A stretch of 15,887 nucleotides of DNA from Pseudomonadota bacterium. GTDB taxonomy: Bacteria > Pseudomonadota > Alphaproteobacteria > Ferrovibrionales > Ferrovibrionaceae. Below, piece by piece: positions 1 to 6,434 of this stretch. Every line of letters starts with the position of its first letter. Position 1 is the stretch's first letter. The translations under genes and the position numbers were made by a program. The stretch is from the NCBI GenBank assembly GCA_023434425.1, contig JAEYSS010000034.1:1-15887 (forward strand), in the 5' to 3' direction. The notes below the pieces were generated by a model. It did not search any database and was not told the origin of the DNA. It worked only from the letters and a program-made list of their open reading frames with translations.

Positions 1-587
1 GCCAGATACTGCTGATGATAGTCCTCGGCGTAATAGTAGTCCGGCGCCGGCAGGATCTCCGTGGTGATCTTCGCCCGCTTCGCCCTGGTCAACGCCGCCT
101 GGTAGGCATCGCGCGAGGCCTCTGCCGCCTGCTTCTGCGCCGGGCTGGTCACATAGACCCCTGAGCGATACTGCGTGCCCACATCGTTGCCCTGGCGCAT
201 GCCCTGGGTCGGATCGTGGCTCTCCCAGAACAGCTTGAGCAGTTCGCTGTAGCTGATCTGCTTCGGATCGAAGACCACCTGCACCACCTCGTTATGACCG
301 GTCAGACCCGAGCAGACCTCTTCATAGGTCGGATTCGGCGTGTAACCACCGGCATAACCGACCGAGGTGCTGAACACGCCCGGGCCCGCTTCCCAGAATT
401 TGCGCTCGGCGCCCCAGAAGCAGCCGAGCCCGAAGATCGCGACCTCCATACCGTCCGGGAACGGCCCCTTCAGCGGGTTGCCGTTGACGTAATGCTTTGC
501 CGGCACCGGCATGACGTCAGTCCGGCCGGGCAGCGCGCGGTCCCGCGGTGGCATCTCGACTTTATGGCGCGGTGTCTGGAACCACAT
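1..587 (-). CDS. msrA: Peptide-methionine (S)-S-oxide reductase MsrA, 3' end cut by window edge
   Basis: This gene encodes a cytoplasmic repair enzyme that reduces methionine-S-sulfoxide in proteins back to methionine, using thioredoxin. I translated it from the ATG at 587, where a GGAG lies about 7 bases upstream. An ATG five bases further upstream is out of frame. The protein begins MWFQTPRHKVEMPP and carries the family's catalytic motif GCFWGAE, with nucleophile Cys at about residue 56. Later come the substrate-site region around GYAGG and the C-terminal EDYHQQYLA block. About 195 residues are present. The family is usually about 170-215 residues, so only the last few codons should lie beyond the left edge. 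It is divergent from the EamA transporter and probably independent of the nitrate cluster. Identification is firm; the true C-terminus is not visible. Confidence 0.95.
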   Translation of the reverse strand, partial: MWFQTPRHKVEMPPRDRALPGRTDVMPVPAKHYVNGNPLKGPFPDGMEVAIFGLGCFWGAERKFWEAGPGVFSTSVGYAGGYTPNPTYEEVCSGLTGHNEVVQVVFDPKQISYSELLKLFWESHDPTQGMRQGNDVGTQYRSGVYVTSPAQKQAAEASRDAYQAALTRAKRAKITTEILPAPDYYYAEDYHQQYL

Positions 588-770
588 GGCATTTCTCCAA
601 ATTGCTGCAGCGCCACCGAAAGGCGAGGCCTGCATTCCGCTCAGCCCTGCCCTGCGGCGGCACGCCTTGCGGGTGGGCGAATAAAAGGTAGTGTGCCTGT
701 TCAAGGAAATCAAAATCACAACCCACGTTCCGTCGCCTTTCCCCTCCATATTCGTGTCAGTCGTCATCCC
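588..770. other. Divergent intergenic region between msrA and the EamA transporter
   Basis: These 183 bases should hold promoters for both divergent genes. I see no convincing -35/-10 pair or operator. An AAAAGG followed by an in-frame GTG (693) could be an alternative ribosome site and start for the transporter. No RNA gene or repeat is apparent. Confidence 0.4.
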
Positions 771-1694
771 GTGCTCACCGCGCCCCTGTTTTCCCGCCTG
801 TTCGGCACCGGCACCCGTCGCGGCGTCACCTCGATGGTGCTCGGCATGGCTGCCTTCGTCACCAACGATTCGCTGATCAAGCTGGCCAGTGCCACCGTGC
901 CGACCGGCCAGCTGATCTCCGTGCGCAATGTGCTGACTGCCGTGCTGCTGCTGCTGATCCTGCTGGCGACCCGCCAGGCGGCACAGATCCGGCACTGCAT
1001 GGATCGCGCGGTGATCACGCGCAGCGCCATCGATGTGGTGGCGACGATCCTCTACCTGATCGCGCTGTTCCACATGCCGATCGGCAACGTCACGGCAATC
1101 AACATGAGCACGCCGCTGCTGCTCACCGCCGTTGTCGCCATCTTCCTGCAGATCCCGGTCGGCTGGCGGCGCTGGTCGGCGGTGATCGTCGGCTTCGTCG
1201 GCGTCACGCTGATCGTGCAGCCGCGCGCCGAGGGCTTCAATGCCTACTCGCTGGTGGCGCTGGCCGCCACGGTGTTCATCGTGGCCCGCGACCTCAGCAC
1301 GCGCCGCATCGGCAAGGACGTCTCCTCGCTGGCGGTCGCGCTCGCCAATGCGGTCTTCGTGCTGGTCGGTGCGCTGGCGCTCTCCGCCTTCGAGGGCTGG
1401 GTCGCCGTCGGCTGGCATGAGCTGCTGCTGCTCGGCGGCGCCAGCCTGTTCCTGATCGTCGGCTACCTACTGATCGTCGATGCCTTCCGCCATGGCGATA
1501 TCGCCACCATCAGCCCGTTCCGCTATACCGGCCTGATTTGGGCGCTCGGCGCGGGGTATCTGATCTGGGGCGATATCCCGAACGGGCTGGCCTTCGCCGG
1601 CATCGTGATCGTGGTGGCCAGCGGGCTTTACGTGCTGCACCGCGAACGCATCCGGGCACGCGACGAGGCAGCCCGCAGCGAACCGGTGGAATAA
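771..1694 (+). CDS. EamA/DMT-superfamily membrane transporter
   Basis: This is a predicted inner-membrane metabolite exporter or permease of the drug/metabolite transporter superfamily (EamA domains); its substrate is unknown. From the GTG at 771 the protein is 307 residues, close to the usual 280-310. About ten hydrophobic segments are visible as two five-helix halves, for example the stretches around VLLLLILLAT, TAVVAIFLQI, LALAATVFIV-like regions and IVIVVASGLYVL. The reading frame stays open back to 216, but that part is antisense to msrA and has no membrane segments, so I reject it. Start choice is uncertain: GTG 771 lacks a clear ribosome site, while GTG 693 (weak AAGG upstream) and ATG 834 are alternatives. 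The tail is short and charged. A DUF1491 gene follows 28 bp later and may be cotranscribed. Confidence 0.85.
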   Translation: MLTAPLFSRLFGTGTRRGVTSMVLGMAAFVTNDSLIKLASATVPTGQLISVRNVLTAVLLLLILLATRQAAQIRHCMDRAVITRSAIDVVATILYLIALFHMPIGNVTAINMSTPLLLTAVVAIFLQIPVGWRRWSAVIVGFVGVTLIVQPRAEGFNAYSLVALAATVFIVARDLSTRRIGKDVSSLAVALANAVFVLVGALALSAFEGWVAVGWHELLLLGGASLFLIVGYLLIVDAFRHGDIATISPFRYTGLIWALGAGYLIWGDIPNGLAFAGIVIVVASGLYVLHRERIRARDEAARSEPVE

Positions 1695-1705
1695 TTCCCG
1701 CCACC

Positions 1706-1720
1706 GGTGCAGGCTGCACC
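1706..1720 (+). repeat. Small perfect inverted repeat just upstream of the DUF1491 start
   Basis: GGTGCA and TGCACC flank a three-base spacer and end two bases before the ATG at 1723. In RNA this could form a 6-bp hairpin covering the ribosome-binding region. There is no T-run, so it is not a terminator. It may be chance. Confidence 0.35.
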
Positions 1721-1722
1721 CT

Positions 1723-2058
1723 ATGACCGAAGCCCGCCTGAAAGCCCGGCTGCTGGTGCAGGCCATCCTGCGCCGCTATGACCTGGAAGCCATCCCCGCC
1801 TATATCCGGCGCAAGGGCGATCCGGATTCCGGCACCGTGCTGCTGAAGATTGCGCTCGGGCCGCGAGAGGCCCTGCTGCTGAGCCAGGCGCGCGACGCTG
1901 AAGGCCGCGCCGGCTGGCTGCGCCAGGGCGGCGGCGCGATCACGGAAGCCGATGCCGAAGCCGCCATCGAGAAAGCCGTCAAACGCGATCCCGATGTCTA
2001 TGTGATCGAAGTGGAAGACGGCAAAGGCCGCATCTTCGTCGAAGGGCCGCTCCTATAA
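1723..2058 (+). CDS. DUF1491 family protein
   Basis: This is a 111-residue soluble protein of unknown function. I recognise it as DUF1491 from its overall pattern: an N-terminal helix with LLVQAILRR, a core IRRKGDPDSGTVLLKI, then RDAEGRAGWLR, and a C-terminal RDPDVYVIEVED. No signal peptide or membrane segment is seen. The length matches the family (about 105-120 residues). The start is the first ATG after the upstream stop; the ribosome site is weak, and a small inverted repeat lies just in front of it. It converges with cysG, with only 11 bp between the two stop codons and no terminator there. The family is largely alphaproteobacterial, which supports the taxonomic guess. No function should be assumed. 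Confidence 0.85.
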   Translation: MTEARLKARLLVQAILRRYDLEAIPAYIRRKGDPDSGTVLLKIALGPREALLLSQARDAEGRAGWLRQGGGAITEADAEAAIEKAVKRDPDVYVIEVEDGKGRIFVEGPLL

Positions 2059-2069
2059 AGAATGGGGCT

Positions 2070-3431
2070 CTAGGCGACCTTTTCGAGGCTACCCGCCGCG
2101 ACGCGAGCCGCAGCGAAGACCTGCCCGATACCGACCAGCACTGGTTGTTCCACACCGATCCGCAGCAGCGCATCGCCCAGTTCTGACAACCGGCCCGTCC
2201 AGCGCGTCTCGTCGCGGCGCGACACGGCACTGACCACAGCAACCGGCGTGGAGGCAGGCAGGCCCTCACCGATCAGCTTCGCGACGAAGGCTCCGCCCGT
2301 GCGACCGCCCATATAGACCATCAGCGAGGTCTGGGCATCCGCGAGCCCGCGCCAGTCGAGATCAGCCGGCAACCCGCCCTGCCGTGAATGGCCGGTGACG
2401 AAGCGCACAGAATGCGCCGCGTCGCGATGGGTGAGCGAGACGCCGAGGCTGCTGGCGGCGGCCAATGCAGCGGTAATTCCCGGTACAACGGAGACAGGAA
2501 TGCCGGCGGCGTCGAGTGCGGCGATCTCCTCGCCGGCGCGGCCGAACACCATCGGATCGCCGGCCTTCAGCCGCACCACCCGCTTGCCCTGGCGCGCCAG
2601 CTTGATCATCAGCGCGTTGATATCGTCCTGTCTGCAACTCGCGCGGCCGCCGCGTTTGCCCACCATCATGCGCCTGGCCTCGCGGCGCGCGAGTTCCAGC
2701 ACCTCGTCCGAGACCAGATCGTCGAACAGGATCACATCGGCCGCCTGCAGCGCGCGCATCGCCTTGAGCGTCAGAAGCTCCGCATCGCCCGGCCCCGCGC
2801 CGACCAATGTGACATGGCCCCCGCTCGCGTTCATCGGGGCAATCTCGATATCGGCCGGCACGACGGGTTCAATGAAGGCGCGCTCCGAAAAACGCTCCCA
2901 GAAGGCGCGGCGCAGACCGCCGGCCGGCAGACGTTCGGCGACAGACTTGCGGATGCGCTTGGCAGCCGCCGCCCAGGCACCGAGCGAGGCCGGCAGCAAT
3001 GTCTCGATGCGGCGGCGGATCGCCTGCGCCAGAATGGGCGCCGCGCCGTCGGTGGAAATGCCGATCACCACCGGCGAGCGGTTGACGATGGCGCCGAACT
3101 GCACGTCGCAATGATCGGGCTTGTCGATGGCCGAGCAGATCGCGCCGGCGGCTTTGGCTGCGGCATGGAATGCGGCAGCCTCAGTCACATCCACCGCGTC
3201 GATCACCGCCAGCGTGGCACCGGAAAGATCTTCGGCCCGCCAGCCGCCCGCGATGCACACCACCTCCGCCCCGGCTGCCTGCAGCAGCTCGGCCTTCCAG
3301 GCAGCACCCGGCGTATCGCCGACCACCACTGCACGTTTGCCATTCAGATCGAGGAAGACCGGCAGCTTCGCCAGTGCACCGATGCGCCGAGACGTGGAAG
3401 TCTCAACCGGCTTTCTGGATACTGACTGCAT
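2070..3431 (-). CDS. cysG: Siroheme synthase CysG (uroporphyrinogen-III methyltransferase / precorrin-2 dehydrogenase / ferrochelatase)
   Basis: This bifunctional enzyme makes siroheme, the prosthetic group of the nitrite reductase NirB encoded upstream in the same operon. The protein is 453 residues; E. coli CysG is 457. The N-terminal part (about 20-225) is the dehydrogenase/ferrochelatase module, with FLDLNGK, a modified nucleotide loop VVGDTPGAAWKAELL, AIDKPD (equivalent of the catalytic Asp) and GISTDGAAPILA. The C-terminal part (about 230-453) is the SAM-dependent methyltransferase, with LVGAGPGDAELLTLKA, VRLKAGDPMVFGRAGEE and VVPGITAA. The start is ATG 3431, with GAGGA six bases upstream, giving a 29-base overlap with the end of nasA. 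The frame is open further upstream but is only a shadow of nasA. The glycine loop differs from the E. coli GGGDVA form but retains small residues. Confidence 0.93.
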   Translation of the reverse strand: MQSVSRKPVETSTSRRIGALAKLPVFLDLNGKRAVVVGDTPGAAWKAELLQAAGAEVVCIAGGWRAEDLSGATLAVIDAVDVTEAAAFHAAAKAAGAICSAIDKPDHCDVQFGAIVNRSPVVIGISTDGAAPILAQAIRRRIETLLPASLGAWAAAAKRIRKSVAERLPAGGLRRAFWERFSERAFIEPVVPADIEIAPMNASGGHVTLVGAGPGDAELLTLKAMRALQAADVILFDDLVSDEVLELARREARRMMVGKRGGRASCRQDDINALMIKLARQGKRVVRLKAGDPMVFGRAGEEIAALDAAGIPVSVVPGITAALAAASSLGVSLTHRDAAHSVRFVTGHSRQGGLPADLDWRGLADAQTSLMVYMGGRTGGAFVAKLIGEGLPASTPVAVVSAVSRRDETRWTGRLSELGDALLRIGVEQPVLVGIGQVFAAARVAAGSLEKVA

Positions 3432-6069
3432 CGATGATCCTCGCAATTTCACTGCGGCAGGAGCCGCAATTGGTGCCGGCCTGCAACGCCTCGCCCACGG
3501 CGGCGACCGTGCGGCAGCCACCGGCCACGGCAGCGGCGATCTGGCCCGCGCCGACATCGAAACAGGAGCAGACCAGCGCACCGCGATCGGGCTGTGCCGC
3601 GCCGGCGCGGCCCGCCAGGAGACGCAGGCGGTCGGGTGCAGCAATGGCCTTGCCGAGCTGGTCGGCGGCCCAGCTGCGCGACACGGCGACCGGTTCGGGT
3701 GCGACGAACAGCGCACCGACCAGTCGCTCGCCACGGAAAGCTGCGAAGCGATGATGCGAGGTGGCGGCATCGTGATAGGCCAGCAGGTCGATCTCGTCGT
3801 CGACCTCAAACGCGAACAGGGTGCGGGCGAATTCGGTCCAGTCCTGCGGCAAGGCCGGATCGGCGAGTTCGATACGCCAGCCGCCTTTCGTGCGCGCTTT
3901 GGCCCAGTAGCCGGCCGCAACCTCGCCCGGTGCGTCGGCCATCACGGCGAAACCGTACCAGGCTGCCGCAAAGGGCTGCACGGCGACGGCGGAGTATTTC
4001 AGTTCCGGCTGGCCGGACACCGGATCGGTCGCAGGATTGACCAGTACATCGACCCGCGCATTGGAGGCGATCTGGTCGGTCCAGTGCAGCGGCACGAAGA
4101 CGCTGCCGCGCTTCTGGTCGGCGCTGACCAGCGCGCGCACCACGATGCTGCCGCGCGCATTCGTCACTTCCGCCAGCGCGGCGGCTGCGATGCCGCAGGC
4201 GGCGGCGTCATCCGGGTGCATCTCGATGAAGGGCTCGGCCATATGGCCCATCAAACGCGGCGACAAAGCGGTGCGCGTCATGGTGTGCCACTGGTCACGC
4301 ACCCGGCCGGTATTGAGGATGAAGGGCAGCGCGCCCGACACCTGTTCCACAGGCGCACGGAACGCCGTGGCGATGAAGCGCGCGCGGCGATCCGGCGTAT
4401 AGAACTGCCCATCGGCAAAGAGGCGACGCTGGCCGCGCGGCGCCTCGCCAGCCGGGCATGGCCACTGTACCGGAGCGAAGGCTTCATACTCTTCCGCCGT
4501 GATACCGGCGAAGGCGGAGATGTCGAAATCGCGCGCGCCGCGATTTTCGGCGCCGCTCAGCTCGGCATATTCACGGAACACATCGACCGGTGCGTCGTAG
4601 GTAAAATCACCCGGCCAGCCCATACGCTTCGCCACTTCGGCGAACATCCACCAGTCGGCGCGCACCTCGCCCGGCCAGGGCATGAATTTGCGCTGCCGCG
4701 AGATCCGGCGTTCGGAATTGGTCACCGTGCCGTCCTTTTCGCCCCAGGCGGCGGCCGGCAGCAGGACATGGGCATGCCGCGCCGTATCGGTGCTCTGCAT
4801 CACATCGGAGACGACGACGAAAGGACAGGCCCTGAGTGCGGCCTGCACCTCGTCGGCCTCGGGCAGGCTGTCGGCCGGGTTGGTGCCGGCGATCCAGATT
4901 GCCTTCACCAGTCCGGTTTTGACGGCGTGGAACAGATCGACCGCCTTGAGCCCCGGTTTGTCGGCGATGCGCGGCGAGTTCCAGAAGCTCTGCACGATGC
5001 GGCGATGGTCGGCGTCGCCAAGTTCCATATGGCAGGCGAGCTGGTTGGCAAGACCGCCCACTTCGCGCCCCCCCATCGCATTCGGCTGACCGGTGATCGA
5101 GAACGGCCCGGCGCCGTCTTTGCCGATGCGACCGGTCAGCAGATGGCAGTTCAGGATCGCATTCACCTTGTCACTGCCGGCAGACGACTGGTTCACGCCC
5201 TGCGAGAAACCGGTGACGACGCGTTCGGTACGGGCGAACAGATCGTAGAAGCGGCGCAGTTCGGCCTGGCTGAGGCCGGTGCTCCCGGCCACATCTGTCA
5301 GCGAGGATTTGCGCGCCGCCGCCAGCGCCGCGTCCAGGCCATTGGTATGGTTGGCGACGAAATCTGCGGCGATGTGCCCGGTGTCATGCAGATGCAGCAG
5401 CAGGCCGTTGAACAAAGCCACATCGCTGCCGGCATTGAGCGCCAGATGCAGATCGGCGGACCGTGCCGTCATGGTGCGGCGCGGATCGACCACCACCACC
5501 GTCAGTTCCGGGCGCGCGGACTTCGCCGCCACCAGGCGCTGGAACAGCACCGGATGGCACCAGGCCAGATTGGAGCCGACCAGCACCACGAGATCGGCCT
5601 GCTCCAGATCCTCGTAGATACCGGGAACCGTATCGGTGCCGAAGGCGCGCTTGTGGCCAGCGACCGCCGAAGCCATGCAGAGGCGCGAATTGGTGTCGAT
5701 GTTGCCCGAACTGATGAAACCCTTCATCAGTTTGTTGGCAACGTAGTAATCCTCGGTCAGCAACTGGCCCGAGACATAGAAGGCCACCGAATCCGGCCCA
5801 TGCTCGGCGATAGTGTCGCTGAATACCGCGGCGACGCGATCCAGCGCCGTATCCCAATCCACTCGTCGCCCCTCGATCTGCGGATACAGCAGCCGGCCTT
5901 CAAGCCCCAGCGTTTCGCCCAGCGCCGAGCCTTTCGAACAGACGCGGCCAAAATTGGCCGGATGGTCTGCATCGCCCTGCACTGCCACGCTGCCCGTCGC
6001 CTCGTCGCGCGCCACCTTCAGGCCGCAACCGACGCCACAATACGGACAGGTGGTGCGGGTCTCCGTCAT
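3403..6069 (-). CDS. nasA: Assimilatory nitrate reductase catalytic subunit NasA
   Basis: NasA reduces nitrate to nitrite in the cytoplasm, with bis-MGD molybdenum and Fe-S clusters. The 888-residue protein has no signal peptide, which separates it from periplasmic NapA. An N-terminal [4Fe-4S] site is seen as C8-x2-C11-x3-C15-x28-C44. The likely molybdenum ligand is C131 in SRLCMASAV. Typical molybdopterin-binding stretches follow, such as GSNLAWCHPV, GQPNAMGGREVGG, AGTNPADS and the C-terminal dinucleotide-binding region with NTGRVRDQWHTMTRT. The last 60 residues form a BFD-like [2Fe-2S] domain with C834, C836, C868 and C871. The start ATG is one base after the nirD stop, with the ribosome site inside nirD, so translation is probably coupled. 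No separate NasB/NasC electron donor is encoded in this window. Confidence 0.96.
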   Translation of the reverse strand: MTETRTTCPYCGVGCGLKVARDEATGSVAVQGDADHPANFGRVCSKGSALGETLGLEGRLLYPQIEGRRVDWDTALDRVAAVFSDTIAEHGPDSVAFYVSGQLLTEDYYVANKLMKGFISSGNIDTNSRLCMASAVAGHKRAFGTDTVPGIYEDLEQADLVVLVGSNLAWCHPVLFQRLVAAKSARPELTVVVVDPRRTMTARSADLHLALNAGSDVALFNGLLLHLHDTGHIAADFVANHTNGLDAALAAARKSSLTDVAGSTGLSQAELRRFYDLFARTERVVTGFSQGVNQSSAGSDKVNAILNCHLLTGRIGKDGAGPFSITGQPNAMGGREVGGLANQLACHMELGDADHRRIVQSFWNSPRIADKPGLKAVDLFHAVKTGLVKAIWIAGTNPADSLPEADEVQAALRACPFVVVSDVMQSTDTARHAHVLLPAAAWGEKDGTVTNSERRISRQRKFMPWPGEVRADWWMFAEVAKRMGWPGDFTYDAPVDVFREYAELSGAENRGARDFDISAFAGITAEEYEAFAPVQWPCPAGEAPRGQRRLFADGQFYTPDRRARFIATAFRAPVEQVSGALPFILNTGRVRDQWHTMTRTALSPRLMGHMAEPFIEMHPDDAAACGIAAAALAEVTNARGSIVVRALVSADQKRGSVFVPLHWTDQIASNARVDVLVNPATDPVSGQPELKYSAVAVQPFAAAWYGFAVMADAPGEVAAGYWAKARTKGGWRIELADPALPQDWTEFARTLFAFEVDDEIDLLAYHDAATSHHRFAAFRGERLVGALFVAPEPVAVSRSWAADQLGKAIAAPDRLRLLAGRAGAAQPDRGALVCSCFDVGAGQIAAAVAGGCRTVAAVGEALQAGTNCGSCRSEIARIIDAVSIQKAG

Positions 6070-6070
6070 G

Positions 6071-6412
6071 CTACGCGGCCTTCACCGCCATGCCCGGCCA
6101 GGACAGCAGGATGCGTCCCTCCTGCAGTTTGACCGCAATGGTCCGGGTGCAGCCCTGATCGGCGCCCTGAGCTTCGCCGGTCCTGAGGCTGATCACCCAG
6201 TTATGTAAAGGGCAGGTCACGGACTCGCCCTGAACGATGCCCTGCGACAGTGGTCCGCCCTTATGCGGGCATTTGTCGTCCAAAGCGAATATCTGGTCGT
6301 CCATGGTGCGGAAGATCGCGATATCGCCGCGGGCGGTTTTCACCACACGGGCGGCGCGCCGCGGGATATCGCCCAGTGTTCCGATGTCGAGCCAGTCGTT
6401 GCTTATCTTCAT
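6071..6412 (-). CDS. nirD: Nitrite reductase [NAD(P)H] small subunit NirD, Rieske type
   Basis: NirD is the small subunit that works with NirB in the six-electron reduction of nitrite to ammonium in the cytoplasm. From ATG 6412 it is 113 residues, typical of the family. A complete Rieske [2Fe-2S] ligand set is present: C48-P-H50 and C67-x2-H70, within KCPHKGG and TCPLHNW. E. coli NirD lacks these ligands, so this belongs to the cluster-bearing type. The gene begins 22 bp after nirB, with an AAGGG in the gap, and ends one base before the nasA start, so it is embedded in the operon. The frame is open further upstream, but that part only overlaps nirB. Confidence 0.94.
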   Translation of the reverse strand: MKISNDWLDIGTLGDIPRRAARVVKTARGDIAIFRTMDDQIFALDDKCPHKGGPLSQGIVQGESVTCPLHNWVISLRTGEAQGADQGCTRTIAVKLQEGRILLSWPGMAVKAA

Positions 6413-6434
6413 GGCGCCCTTCTCTCTTTCTGGC

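Noticed and set aside
216..770. N-terminal extension of the transporter frame
   Set aside because: It lies antisense to msrA, has no membrane segments, and MsrA motifs on the other strand are unmistakable.
2059..2069. Bidirectional terminator between DUF1491 and cysG
   Set aside because: Only 11 bases separate the stops and no hairpin with T-run is visible on either strand.
3432..3920. Upstream extension of cysG in the same frame
   Set aside because: It overlaps nasA entirely, is arginine/proline-rich with no CysG homology, and the ATG at 3431 has a good ribosome site.
3121..6132. Open frame of about 1000 codons on the plus strand, opposite nasA
   Set aside because: It mirrors a GC-rich, strongly biased real gene. 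It lacks recognisable motifs and runs antisense to the catalytic NasA frame.
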